Source: UBA12481 sp942493265 | GTDB lineage: Bacteria > Bacteroidota > Bacteroidia > Bacteroidales > UBA12481 | Assembly: GCA_942493265.1 (NCBI GenBank) | Contig: OW818688.1 | Coordinates: 3,658,001 to 3,722,000, forward strand | Direction of reading: 5' to 3' | DNA length: 64,000 bases | Part shown: positions 8,707 through 17,150 of the stretch, one piece after another | How positions within the stretch are numbered: the first letter of the stretch is position 1 | Layout of the letters: every line of letters begins with the position of its first letter | The notes under the pieces: generated by a model | The model's database searches: none | What the model was told of the DNA's origin: nothing | The model's input: the letters and a program-made list of their open reading frames with translations, nothing else | Program-made: the position numbers and the translations under genes

Positions 8707-9162
8707 TTAAGTACTGATTATCAGGCTGATTGTTTTCTCAAGCCATTCCGCATCAGTTTCATCAAAAGAGTTAAGGCTTTCACTATCAACATCAAGAACT
8801 CCGATTATGGCTCCGCTGCTGTCATGCAACGGGACTACGATTTCAGATTTTGATCGGGAATCACAGGCAATATGTCCCTCAAATTGGTGCACATCAGCAA
8901 CGATTATGGTTTTCCCGGACCTGATACCCGCCCAGCAAACTCCCTGATCCCGATTGAGTTCCATGCAGGCTACCGGTCCTTGATAGGTGGTAACGATGAG
9001 CCGGTCATTTTTAAAAAGATAAAATCCTGTCCAGAAAAACAAGGGCATTTTATGGTGCAGAACAGCACAAACTGTGGCCATCCGGGCCTGACTGTCGGTG
9101 CATTTTTCCATCAACCCGGAAATTTGTTGGTAGATGCGCCCGTATCTCGCGGCTTTATTCAT
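8707..9162 (-). CDS. msrC: Free methionine-(R)-sulfoxide reductase, GAF domain
   Basis: A 151-residue single GAF-domain protein. Cysteines C66, C76 and C100 have exactly the 10- and 24-residue spacing of the catalytic triad of E. coli fRMsr (C84, C94, C118), in GPVAC, GVC and HIACD. SKSEIVVPL follows, as expected for the family. The enzyme reduces free Met-R-sulfoxide and so repairs oxidative damage. The start at 9162 is supported by a perfect -7 element immediately upstream. It is divergent from a small HTH regulator and probably the first gene of an msrC - DUF4301 - aroE unit. Confidence 0.9.
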   Translation of the reverse strand: MNKAARYGRIYQQISGLMEKCTDSQARMATVCAVLHHKMPLFFWTGFYLFKNDRLIVTTYQGPVACMELNRDQGVCWAGIRSGKTIIVADVHQFEGHIACDSRSKSEIVVPLHDSSGAIIGVLDVDSESLNSFDETDAEWLEKTISLIIST

Positions 9163-9167
9163 GGTCT

Positions 9168-9175
9168 CAAAAATA
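9168..9175 (-). promoter_or_regulatory. -7 element of the msrC operon
   Basis: The minus strand reads TATTTTTG, a perfect TAnnTTTG, ending 5 bases before the msrC ATG. Transcription would begin almost at the start codon. A clean -33 TTTG at 19 bases is not present (the position reads as an A/T run). Confidence 0.5.
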
Positions 9176-9198
9176 ATTAAGTTTTTTTTAGTAGAAAA

Positions 9199-9213
9199 TA
9201 TCGAAATTCGATA
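9199..9213. promoter_or_regulatory. 15-bp palindrome, candidate operator
   Basis: TATCGAAATTCGATA is a perfect palindrome of two 7-base arms around one A. It sits between the divergent promoters, 7 bases before the -33 element of the HTH gene and just upstream of the msrC -7 element. A half-site TCGAAAT recurs at 9254-9260, at the predicted transcription start of the HTH gene. This is a plausible binding site for the small HTH protein encoded beside it. Confidence 0.5.
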
Positions 9214-9220
9214 AAATTAT

Positions 9221-9251
9221 TTTGATAATCAATATATAGTTATTATATTTG
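9221..9251 (+). promoter_or_regulatory. Consensus Bacteroidota promoter for the HTH regulator
   Basis: TTTG (9221-9224), 19 bases, then TATATTTG (9244-9251) is a perfect match to the published Bacteroides -33/-7 consensus. The predicted start is near 9255-9258, giving a leader of about 85 bases before the ATG at 9342. The leader holds a small hairpin, CACGG/CCGTG (9313-9317 and 9325-9329). Confidence 0.7.
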
Positions 9252-9341
9252 AGTCGAAATGATTATGAATTTCAATTTCAGCTATGAGCAACTTAACCAT
9301 TCTATATTGTGTCACGGAAATGCACCGTGGATTTTGACACT

Positions 9342-9608
9342 ATGCCGATTCAATCAAAACTGGAGATTATTATGGCCAGGCGCCGGATCAGCTTAAACGA
9401 GCTGTCAGGCAAGGTGAATATTACTCAGGCCAACCTTTCCAATCTGAAAAGAGGGAAAGCAAGAGCTATCAGGTTTTCAACGCTGGAGGCTTTGTGCGAG
9501 ACGTTACGCTGTCAACCTGCCGATTTGCTCGAGTATTCATCAGATAATAATTTTTGGAAAGAGGAGCCGATCGATCTGATCGGAATCCTTAAGAAAAAGT
9601 CCATCTAG
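9342..9608 (+). CDS. Small XRE/Cro-type HTH regulator
   Basis: An 88-residue DNA-binding protein consisting of one helix-turn-helix domain (about residues 4-66). The core runs SLNELSGKVNITQANLSNLKRGKA and then IRFSTLEALCETLRCQPADLLEY, typical of small XRE regulators. I chose the ATG at 9342, not the in-frame GTG at 9309, because family members begin just before this core and the extra residues are unlike them. It is transcribed from a consensus promoter and is divergent from msrC, with a perfect palindrome between. Regulation of itself or the msrC unit is likely but inferred. Confidence 0.82.
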   Translation: MPIQSKLEIIMARRRISLNELSGKVNITQANLSNLKRGKARAIRFSTLEALCETLRCQPADLLEYSSDNNFWKEEPIDLIGILKKKSI

Positions 9609-9624
9609 AAAGAAAAGGTGTATG

Positions 9625-9658
9625 AACACGAAAGGCCGGTTATCCGGCCTTTCGTGTT
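9625..9658. terminator. Bidirectional intrinsic terminator
   Basis: A perfect 15-base-pair stem (9625-9639 with 9644-9658) with a TTAT loop lies between the convergent HTH gene and the DUF5916 gene. T-rich flanks occur on both strands. Confidence 0.85.
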
Positions 9659-9666
9659 TTAAGCGG

Positions 9667-11820
9667 TTATTTCCGCCATAGATAGCTGGCCTTGAAAAAG
9701 ACTCCCCTGATGGTTTCAAGATATTCTGAACCCGGTTGATATTCATGACCGTTCCAGGCCATTTTCTGATATAATGATCCATAACCCAAATGCACCACCG
9801 TGCCCGGTATATAGGTAAAGGATATCAGAAAGTCGGTCGAGAGATCCTTCTCAAAGGAATTATATTCCAAAATTCCCCTAACAAAGAGCTTGGACGTCAA
9901 TTGAAAGGTATTGCGGCTCCGGATAATCAGGTAGCTGAATTCCCTTACCCGGTCATCAATCTGATAAAAGTCGGAATAGGTCAGGATCAGGTCGGTCTGG
10001 AATTTTTTTAAAGGCTGATAATTAAATGACACCGAGGCTGTTGTTCCCCATCCCGTATAAGGATCTTCCACATAACGTGTACGGTAGCCAAAGCGATACT
10101 CCGTTTGAACCCGCAAACTCTGTATGATCTGAGAGCTACCTTCAAGATGAAATGAATGAGTTTTAAAGCGCTCTTTCAGATAGACTTCATCACACGGATT
10201 AACAAAGAAACTGAGCTGGGTCGACCGTTCACCGCTGAAGGAGAATCCAAAACCAAAATCACGTTCCCATAAATCGGAAGGGATGTCCTGATTCAGCATG
10301 CCGAAAAACATCGGGGCAACCTTTTTGAAAAATCCTTTTTCGCGATAGAAATTATATTGTGCATAAGCAGTAATGCCATTGACGCCCGACCGCATCAGAA
10401 ATCCGCTTTGCGTTTGAAAGTCAACACCTATATGCTGGAGCTGAATATTTCCGGTCAACCGGTTGGTATTCTTTGCAATAGTGGCTGTTCCCATCCAATC
10501 GGAAATATTCGGGGATCCAACACTGCTCACAGTGCCCGAACCCAAAGCATTGAATTCTATTGATGTGGAAGGTGAAAGTCGCCAGCGCCCATCGATTCCT
10601 GCAACCCTGTTATAAATCCCGGTTCCTTCCCTGGCAGTGGCGATTGCGCCTATATAGGAGTCGTCCTTAAAGGAATGGTGTAACCTGCCAATGGCATAAT
10701 TTACAAGTGATTTTGCAGAATCACTGCCAGCATAACCCATAGGATCATCCAAAGCATATAAAAAGCCGATTCTGTCATGCCCGCTGATTTTTCCGGTTAG
10801 CTTGATGCCTGCCAATGGATTTACGATCTGACGGGTGTGGAATGCCTGTTGAAAGTATCCCATTTCACCGGATGCTGCAATATCAAAATTATCCTTTCCT
10901 TCCTGAAAAAAAGGCCGTTTTTCGGTGTAATAAAGAGCATAACGTTGATTTTCAGCTATCTGCCCGGCATCCGATTCAACCTGACTGAAATCAGGATTTA
11001 AGGCCATATCCAAAATCAGCTGAGAGGTTAACCCAACCGTTCCGGTTAACCCAACCGAGGGTTTATTGGTTGAAACACCGAAAACACCCCGATCGTGGGT
11101 TTGTTTAAACGAATAGGTTACGGCAGGAAGCAATTCAACCAGGGTATAATGTTTGATGCCGGTAAAATAGTAACCAAGGGTTTGTGTGAGGAAGTTCATT
11201 CCCTGATCAGCATTCAGGGCTGGATAGGTTGCTTGCTGTGATAACCGCTGAATGCGCCTTTCAAAGATAAATCCCATGGTAACCGGTTCTTTTCGGGGAT
11301 ATCTCAGACTTTTAAAGGGTATCTGAATCTCAACCTGATAGCCGTCTGATTGGATCGTTGCCTTTGAAGTGAATACATAATCGGCGCCCATATCTTCATG
11401 GCTGGAGGAAGAGCGGCCGTCGGCCTGAATGCCGCGGGGATTGATATACAGAGTAATGAGACTTTTCTGGTCGAAGAATGGATCGAAATTTATGCATACC
11501 CAGTCTTCATTCTTGATCTGGTCGCGTGCCGATATGGTTGCCTTGAGTTTATCCGGTTCCGGGTCCTTGCAATCGAAGGCTATGTAAAGATTTTCCTCAT
11601 CAAAGGTGATCATGGCACTGGTAGCAAATGCAATATCAGAACCGAAATCAGGCACATAGGATTTGAAATCGGTATAACGGGGAAGGTTTTCCCAAATGTT
11701 ATCATCCAGTTTGCCATCAATAACAGGCGGCTCAGCTGCCCTTTCAACCCGGATAGGATCCTGGGTATAGGCAGCTTTAAAAAACAAACTGAACCCCAAT
11801 ACTATTATCCAATATTTCAT
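9667..11820 (-). CDS. DUF5916 outer-membrane protein with CBM9-like domain
   Basis: A 717-residue secreted protein. A signal peptide (residues 1-19, MKYWIIVLGF... ending YTQ) is followed by a family-9-like carbohydrate-binding domain (about 22-210: PVIDGKLDDNIWENL, LYIAFDCKDPEPDKL, YQVEIQIPFKSLRYP). A long beta-strand-rich region typical of DUF5916 is probably an outer-membrane barrel and ends SYLWRK. The reading frame stays open upstream to 12099, but that part overlaps the EamA gene and lacks a signal, so ATG 11820 is the likely start. It follows the EamA gene by 14 bases. The substrate is unknown; some family members lie near amidohydrolases or peptidases. Confidence 0.85.
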   Translation of the reverse strand: MKYWIIVLGFSLFFKAAYTQDPIRVERAAEPPVIDGKLDDNIWENLPRYTDFKSYVPDFGSDIAFATSAMITFDEENLYIAFDCKDPEPDKLKATISARDQIKNEDWVCINFDPFFDQKSLITLYINPRGIQADGRSSSSHEDMGADYVFTSKATIQSDGYQVEIQIPFKSLRYPRKEPVTMGFIFERRIQRLSQQATYPALNADQGMNFLTQTLGYYFTGIKHYTLVELLPAVTYSFKQTHDRGVFGVSTNKPSVGLTGTVGLTSQLILDMALNPDFSQVESDAGQIAENQRYALYYTEKRPFFQEGKDNFDIAASGEMGYFQQAFHTRQIVNPLAGIKLTGKISGHDRIGFLYALDDPMGYAGSDSAKSLVNYAIGRLHHSFKDDSYIGAIATAREGTGIYNRVAGIDGRWRLSPSTSIEFNALGSGTVSSVGSPNISDWMGTATIAKNTNRLTGNIQLQHIGVDFQTQSGFLMRSGVNGITAYAQYNFYREKGFFKKVAPMFFGMLNQDIPSDLWERDFGFGFSFSGERSTQLSFFVNPCDEVYLKERFKTHSFHLEGSSQIIQSLRVQTEYRFGYRTRYVEDPYTGWGTTASVSFNYQPLKKFQTDLILTYSDFYQIDDRVREFSYLIIRSRNTFQLTSKLFVRGILEYNSFEKDLSTDFLISFTYIPGTVVHLGYGSLYQKMAWNGHEYQPGSEYLETIRGVFFKASYLWRK

Positions 11821-11834
11821 TGGTAATAAACTGT

Positions 11835-12722
11835 TTATATAAAGAAGACGGCAACTCCTGCAACGGCGATCACAGCACCCAGGATTTCCCTCCAGGTAAC
11901 TTTTTCCTTCAGCAGGATAATGGCTGGAGGAATAAGCAAAACCGGCACCAGGGCCATGATGGTACTGGCAATACCGGTGGTTGTATATTTTATAGCCATC
12001 AGGGAGAAGGAAACTCCCAGAAAAGGACCAAAAAACGAACCTGCTGAAACAAAGCCCAGGGTTGATGGCCTGTTGAATGCCGGCTTCAGGAGCGACCACT
12101 TGTTTAATACTGCAAAAAGAATGAAAAAGCCGATAGTCCCTGACATTACACGGATCTGGGATGATGTGAATGGATCAGCCTCACGCATGCCATATTTACT
12201 GAATACCAATCCGATAGCCTGTCCAGCGGCCGCACCGAGTCCAAACAGGAGCCCTTTTGCCGAATAATGAAAGTTGAATTTGTTTCCCGGCCGGCGAAGA
12301 ACAACAATCACAATGCCCAGGATGGTAATGGACATGCCAAGCAATCCCCTTAGGGAGAATTCTTCGCCCAGTATCATCCACCCAAAAAGAGTGGCGAGTG
12401 GGGGAGCCAGGGCCATGAAAAGGTTCGCAATCCGGGAACCGATCAGTGCATAGGCTGAGAACAGGCAATAGTCACCCAGAACAAATCCGATTACTCCGCT
12501 CACTGACAGCCAGATCCATCCATGAAGATCAATTTCGGAAGGAAAAAGGTGACCGCTACGGAATAGCGACAGGATACAAAAAAATACCAGGGCAATGCTT
12601 AAACGGAGTATATTAACAGCCAGCGAACCTATGCGCTTGGCTGCCTGTTCAAAAGACAATGCGGTAATTGTCCAAAGAAAGGTCGTGGCAAGGGCTGCAA
12701 ATTCTCCGGTATGATTTCCCAT
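11835..12722 (-). CDS. EamA/DMT-family transporter
   Basis: A 295-residue inner-membrane protein with about ten hydrophobic helices in two homologous EamA halves. The halves are visible as repeated patterns ending in GEEFSLRGLLGMSITILGIVIVV and KEKVTWREILGAVIAVAGVAVFF respectively, only part of which is quoted. DMT carriers export metabolites such as amino acids or nucleosides, but the substrate cannot be told. It starts 8 bases downstream of a hairpin that follows dnaA, and is followed by the DUF5916 gene at 14 bases. Confidence 0.88.
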   Translation of the reverse strand: MGNHTGEFAALATTFLWTITALSFEQAAKRIGSLAVNILRLSIALVFFCILSLFRSGHLFPSEIDLHGWIWLSVSGVIGFVLGDYCLFSAYALIGSRIANLFMALAPPLATLFGWMILGEEFSLRGLLGMSITILGIVIVVLRRPGNKFNFHYSAKGLLFGLGAAAGQAIGLVFSKYGMREADPFTSSQIRVMSGTIGFFILFAVLNKWSLLKPAFNRPSTLGFVSAGSFFGPFLGVSFSLMAIKYTTTGIASTIMALVPVLLIPPAIILLKEKVTWREILGAVIAVAGVAVFFI

Positions 12723-12730
12723 GGAAGATT

Positions 12731-12753
12731 AAAGGCAGGTATGACCTGCCTTT
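12731..12753. terminator. Hairpin after dnaA
   Basis: AAAGGCAGGT (12731-12740) pairs with ACCTGCCTTT (12744-12753) across a 3-base ATG loop, 5 bases after the dnaA stop. The T-run is short (3-4), so termination may be partial. The hairpin also lies only 8 bases before the EamA start codon. Confidence 0.6.
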
Positions 12754-12758
12754 TATTA

Positions 12759-14192
12759 CTACATCTTAAGTTTCTTTTCTATTTCTTCCAGGTAAAGCCT
12801 GAACCTTTTATCCGTTTCCAAAAGGTTGTTGACCGTTTTGCAGGCATGAAGAACGGTTGCATGGTCTTTACCACCGATTTGAGATCCAATCAGTGCCAGT
12901 GAGGATTTGGTCAGACTTTTGGAGAAATACATGGAAATCTGCCGTGCCTGAACAATTTCGCGTTTTCTGGTTTTTGAATGCATCAGGTCGATCGGAATGT
13001 TGAAATAGTCGCTTACCACTTTCTGGATATAGTCGATGGACAATTCCTTAGTCGTATTTTTAACGAGCTTATCGATCATCTCCCTGACCAGGTCAAGGGT
13101 GATTTCTTTTTTGTTGAGGGTTGATTGTGCCAGAAGGGATATCAGAGCGCCTTCGAGTTCCCTCACGTTGTTGGTAATCTGTGAGGCGATATACTCAAGA
13201 ACCTCGTTATCCATGTGAATACCATCAGTATAAACCTTTTTCTGAAGTATTGCCACACGGGTTTCAAAGTCAGGCACCTGTAAATCAGCAGATAATCCCC
13301 ATTTAAACCTGGATAGCAGACGCTGTTCCATTCCTTTCAGCTCAACCGGTGGTTTATCAGAAGTAAGAACCAATTGTTTTCCCGATTGGTGCAGATGGTT
13401 GAAAATATGGAAGAAGGTATCCTGGGTTTTCTCCTTACCGGCAAATTCCTGAACATCATCGATGATCAGAACATCGATCATCTGGTAGAAATGAAGGAAA
13501 TCGTTACGGTTATTGTTTCGGGTGGCTTCTACAAACTGTGTCTGAAATTTGTTGGCATTGACATACAAAACGATTTTGTCGGGGATCCGTTCTTTTACTT
13601 CGATTCCGATAGCCTGCGCAAGGTGGGTTTTACCGAGACCTGACCCGCCATAGATGAGCAGCGGGTTAAAAGCGGTGCCTCCGGGATTCTGGGCAACCGC
13701 ATATCCGGCGGAACGGGCCAGGCGATTACAGTCGCCTTCAACAAAATTGTCGAAGCAGTAATCCGGATTAAGTTGCGGATCAACATGTAATTTTTTAATA
13801 CCCGGTATGATGAAGGGGTTCTTGATGGTACGCTCTTCATCGTCAAGCGGTAGTGATAAAGGTTTATTTTTCAGGGTATTTTTTGCCTGTGTTGGGAACT
13901 TTACCGTATAAGGCTTGGCATTCGAGTAGCCATTCTGCTCCATAACCACACTGTACTCCAGTTTGGCATCCGGTCCCAATTCCTTCAGGAGTGTCTTGCT
14001 TAGAATGTCAATGTACTGTTCTTCAAGGTATTCATAGAAAAATGGAGAAGGTACCTGAATAGTCAGAACTCTGTCATCTAGCCGGAGCGGGACGATGGGC
14101 TCAAACCAGGTGCGATAACTGATGGACGGAACATTATCCTTAATGATGGACAGGCATTTATTCCATACCTCGATGTGGCTTGACTTCATCAA
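12759..14192 (-). CDS. dnaA: Chromosomal replication initiator DnaA
   Basis: A 477-residue initiator. Domain I spans about 1-80, a short linker to about 140, then the AAA+ core with Walker A GGSGLGKT at 182-189 and Walker B VLIIDD at 241-246. The C-terminal DNA-binding domain carries the signature GGKDHATVLHACKTV. Full length and all motifs are intact. The start could be Met1 or Met2. No consensus DnaA boxes (TTATCCACA) are seen in the 235 bases upstream, so this is not an obvious oriC. Confidence 0.96.
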   Translation of the reverse strand: MMKSSHIEVWNKCLSIIKDNVPSISYRTWFEPIVPLRLDDRVLTIQVPSPFFYEYLEEQYIDILSKTLLKELGPDAKLEYSVVMEQNGYSNAKPYTVKFPTQAKNTLKNKPLSLPLDDEERTIKNPFIIPGIKKLHVDPQLNPDYCFDNFVEGDCNRLARSAGYAVAQNPGGTAFNPLLIYGGSGLGKTHLAQAIGIEVKERIPDKIVLYVNANKFQTQFVEATRNNNRNDFLHFYQMIDVLIIDDVQEFAGKEKTQDTFFHIFNHLHQSGKQLVLTSDKPPVELKGMEQRLLSRFKWGLSADLQVPDFETRVAILQKKVYTDGIHMDNEVLEYIASQITNNVRELEGALISLLAQSTLNKKEITLDLVREMIDKLVKNTTKELSIDYIQKVVSDYFNIPIDLMHSKTRKREIVQARQISMYFSKSLTKSSLALIGSQIGGKDHATVLHACKTVNNLLETDKRFRLYLEEIEKKLKM

Positions 14193-14427
14193 TACTGATT
14201 ATTAAAGAATTAGAACAAGGGATTAGATACTGCAATATGCTAAAAAAAGATCACCTGTACATAGTTGAAAACTTTTTTTTTGCAGAATAATCGCATCCGA
14301 TTTATAGTCAGCACGATAATTTTTTAGGCTGTTAATAAAATTGTTAATAGCTTATAAATAAGCTAGTTGTAGTTAAGAATCTGACTGTTAGTGCGATCAC
14401 TCCCACGGAGTCATTTTTACCATTGAC
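14193..14427. other. AT-rich region upstream of dnaA
   Basis: There is no gene in these 235 bases. They contain A/T runs, a perfect palindrome with 8-base arms (TAGCTTAT at 14348-14355, ATAAGCTA at 14358-14365), and a small hairpin ACTCC-CAC-GGAGT (14399-14411). No perfect TAnnTTTG is seen on the minus strand, and no DnaA-box consensus on either. It presumably holds the dnaA promoter. Confidence 0.6.
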
Positions 14428-15681
14428 CTAAATCGACAGTCTTTTCCACTGGCCGGAGACCCAGGTAAAAATACCTGCTGACGGAGTTTGTTTGCGGATT
14501 TTGTCGAGCTTCCTGATACAGGGCTCAATGCGTTGGTTTTGATAAACATAATAGTAAAAGAGAGATCCGACCTGAATAAACTTGATGCCTGCTATGCCTG
14601 TCAGTGCCGGATCTTCGGGAGATAGCGCGGTGGGGCTTTGGAAAAGGCAGATATAATAGTCTGATGTCCCTTCTCCTGCCAGTACCCTAGCAAGTTCGGT
14701 ATCATTGGTGGTGTAAACTGATTTACTCTTGTCGGACAGCGTTACCCTCACATATTTCCCCGGATGCAGTCTGACGTCTTCAATGAGCCGGTTCAGACTG
14801 GCATTGGTAACCAGAATTGCCGAATAAAGCGAGTCACTGGCGATGAATTTTCCAAGACTTCCTTCACCGTCAGATATCTTTCGGGTTAATTGATTTAGAT
14901 GGTCGAGGACTGCCTGGAAGGAGGCAAAGGTTTCAGTAAGAGGTAAACCTTTCAGGGTATCACTGAAGTGATCAATATTGGAAATGAAATTCTCAAGCTC
15001 ACCGGTTCTGAGGTTCAGGTTTTTGCTAAGGGTATCCATCCTGACTAAAACCGAGGTGATGCGCATGGATTCATTCTTCACATATTCATTCAGAAACCGG
15101 GAGGCTGATTCCAGGTTATTCAGGGTTTGGTTAACACTTGAAAAACTTTCGGTCAGGTTATCGCGGTTGGCTTCACCGAAAACCATCTGGATGGCGCTCA
15201 AAACGGAATCCATCGACGACATGAGTGATTCCGCCTTTAATTTCAATGGCAGCATTTGTGCATTCACCTGATCGCGAAGGTCCCCTTCAATTGAACTGCT
15301 TAAAGTATCGTTGGGCTTACAAAGGATCTGGCTATCAGTAAGGTCAAGCGCAATGCCTTTGGTTCCCATTAAATCAACGCTGTATATCCTGGCAGATGAT
15401 CCCTTCGGAATTTCAATGGAAGGGTAGGAGATGGAAAACCTTACCTCGATCCGTCTCGGATCCTTTTCAGAAAGATCAATTTTCCGAACCTGGCCAACCT
15501 GAAATCCATTAACCGTAACCGGACTGGATTTGGTTAAGCCCCCTATTTTCTCATATAATGCGTAAAATGATCTTTCAGAACTTAAAAAGTTCTTGCCTTT
15601 CAGGTAGTTAATTCCCCAAAAAACAATAACCAGGGTGGCAAGGAACAGGATAGCCACCCTGATATAAGCCTTGCTTTTCAT
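14428..15681 (-). CDS. MCE/MlaD-family protein
   Basis: A 417-residue protein with an N-terminal membrane anchor (about 8-25), then an MCE domain (about 38-120: ALYEKIGGLTKSSPVTVNGFQVGQV). A long region of predicted helices follows (about 130-290), then a C-terminal extension unlike E. coli MlaD. MCE proteins form hexameric rings that move phospholipids between membranes with an ABC transporter. No mlaE/mlaF partner lies beside it. It is cotranscribed with the amidase, which ends 13 bases upstream, a pairing common in Bacteroidota. Confidence 0.85.
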   Translation of the reverse strand: MKSKAYIRVAILFLATLVIVFWGINYLKGKNFLSSERSFYALYEKIGGLTKSSPVTVNGFQVGQVRKIDLSEKDPRRIEVRFSISYPSIEIPKGSSARIYSVDLMGTKGIALDLTDSQILCKPNDTLSSSIEGDLRDQVNAQMLPLKLKAESLMSSMDSVLSAIQMVFGEANRDNLTESFSSVNQTLNNLESASRFLNEYVKNESMRITSVLVRMDTLSKNLNLRTGELENFISNIDHFSDTLKGLPLTETFASFQAVLDHLNQLTRKISDGEGSLGKFIASDSLYSAILVTNASLNRLIEDVRLHPGKYVRVTLSDKSKSVYTTNDTELARVLAGEGTSDYYICLFQSPTALSPEDPALTGIAGIKFIQVGSLFYYYVYQNQRIEPCIRKLDKIRKQTPSAGIFTWVSGQWKRLSI

Positions 15682-15694
15682 GACTCATTGGAGG

Positions 15695-17089
15695 TTATTT
15701 TTTTCGCTGATCCGTAATTTTACTCAATGGAACCTTTTCGCCATTCAAAAACCCGACAATAAAGGCCCCCTGGAAGGTAGCATTCAGTTGGCGTTTTAAA
15801 TCAAGCGCCTCCTGGTAGTTCTTAACCGGTTGAGACATATATTTATAATATCCGTCAATATAAAATTCCTTCAGGTTCTTTTGTCCTTTGAATTCCCGTG
15901 CATCTATCGGAAGTTTCACCAGTGATGCCAGGATCTGAACCCGGAATTCAGCACCGCTGTTAACAGCTGCCACAGTTTGAGTGGTATCTTTTACTGTTAC
16001 CTTTTGTTCAGTTTCAACCGTTTTCTTTTCAATTTCAACAGGTTTTTTTGCAGGCTCAGCTGTTTTTTTAGCGGTATCTGTTGATTTTTTCTCAGGTTCC
16101 GGAACTCCTTTTATTGTATCCGGTACCTTTTTTTCCGGTTCTGCAGCTTTCTTTTCTGTCATAACAGGCTTATTCTCAACTACTGGCTGCTTAGCTGCAG
16201 TTTCCGCTTTTTGGCTTTCGCTCTGTGAAAGGCTGCTTACCTTTTGATCCACTGATTCCTTGTAACCACGTATAGCCATGTATATGGCCGACGCTATGAT
16301 ATCCTGTCCGTCCTCTGTCATCAGAAAGGCTTCTTCCTGAGGATTTGAAATGAATCCGGTTTCAATGAGTACGCTGGGCATGGTTGAACCCCATAGTACC
16401 ACGAGGTTGCCCTGATGAACGCCCATGTCTTTTCGCTGACCACGGGTTCTAAACTGATCCTGAACAGCAGACGCAATTTCTAAACTCTCCGACAGGTTGT
16501 TGTTTTTTACATTGTTGTAAAGGATGTAAGATTCAGGTGATGTCGGATCGAAATCGACATACCTGGTTTTATAATCCTTCTCAAGCAGCACGGCCTTGTT
16601 TTCCTGCATAACCAGATCCAGGTTGTCAGCGCTCCTCGAAAAACCCATCACATAGGTGGATGTTCCATGGGGATTGGATTTATTCTTTTTGGTGTCTATC
16701 GCATTGACGTGCACAGAGATGAACAAATCGGATTTGTTTTTATTGGCTATCTGGGCTCTTTCATACAAAGGAATGAAAACATCCGTTTTTCGGGTGTAAT
16801 ATACATTGACATCATCCATCAGGCTTTCTATGTAATGGCCTAATTTCAACGCAATCCCCAGCGCAAGGTTTTTCTCATATGAATTCTTTCCGCGGGCTCC
16901 GCTGTCATGTCCACCGTGACCTGCATCGATGGTTACCGTGAATTTTTTTTCTGAATTTGACTGGGCGGCAGCCGGCTCAGTAAACAGGCTGGCCGAGAGA
17001 ACTGTTAACAATAAAATTATCACAGGCAGACACCGGTTTAAGCAATGGTTTCTGCCTTTATCCGTTATCAGTGTAAGGTTCCTGGGCAT
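15695..17089 (-). CDS. N-acetylmuramoyl-L-alanine amidase, secreted
   Basis: A 464-residue periplasmic amidase_3 (AmiC-type) zinc enzyme that cleaves the lactyl-peptide bond of peptidoglycan. A membrane/signal segment (about 20-42, ending AAAQ) precedes the catalytic domain (50-275) with metal ligands H58 in DAGHGG, E72 and H127 in SVHVNA, and catalytic E243 in LIETGF. Residues 285-375 are a low-complexity linker of EPEKK/PAKK repeats. Residues 381-455 look like a SPOR-type peptidoglycan-binding domain. The frame is open 41 codons further upstream into the lptD gene, but ATG 17089 gives a normal signal peptide. It is divergent from lptD. Confidence 0.9.
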   Translation of the reverse strand: MPRNLTLITDKGRNHCLNRCLPVIILLLTVLSASLFTEPAAAQSNSEKKFTVTIDAGHGGHDSGARGKNSYEKNLALGIALKLGHYIESLMDDVNVYYTRKTDVFIPLYERAQIANKNKSDLFISVHVNAIDTKKNKSNPHGTSTYVMGFSRSADNLDLVMQENKAVLLEKDYKTRYVDFDPTSPESYILYNNVKNNNLSESLEIASAVQDQFRTRGQRKDMGVHQGNLVVLWGSTMPSVLIETGFISNPQEEAFLMTEDGQDIIASAIYMAIRGYKESVDQKVSSLSQSESQKAETAAKQPVVENKPVMTEKKAAEPEKKVPDTIKGVPEPEKKSTDTAKKTAEPAKKPVEIEKKTVETEQKVTVKDTTQTVAAVNSGAEFRVQILASLVKLPIDAREFKGQKNLKEFYIDGYYKYMSQPVKNYQEALDLKRQLNATFQGAFIVGFLNGEKVPLSKITDQRKK

Positions 17090-17106
17090 GGTAGCGTTTT
17101 TTTCTA

Positions 17107-17114
17107 TAGTTTTG
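17107..17114 (+). promoter_or_regulatory. -7 element of the lptD promoter
   Basis: TAGTTTTG matches TAnnTTTG perfectly, with a predicted start near 17118-17121 and a leader of about 30 bases to the TTG start of lptD. A -33 TTTG is not evident. Confidence 0.45.
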
Positions 17115-17150
17115 AGTCGTTCCCTGACCCGGGAATCAACCGTTTGACTA

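Noticed and set aside
9309..9341. GTG start of the small HTH gene 33 bases upstream
   Set aside because: The added residues do not resemble the family and include the leader hairpin; ATG 9342 fits the domain start.
11821..12099. N-terminal extension of the DUF5916 protein by 93 codons
   Set aside because: It lies wholly within the EamA gene in another frame and would place the signal peptide internally.
14399..14411. Terminator of the MCE gene from the ACTCC/GGAGT hairpin
   Set aside because: The stem is only 5 pairs and the A/T run lies on the wrong side for minus-strand termination.
14193..14427. oriC next to dnaA
   Set aside because: No consensus DnaA boxes on either strand; only AT-richness and a palindrome.
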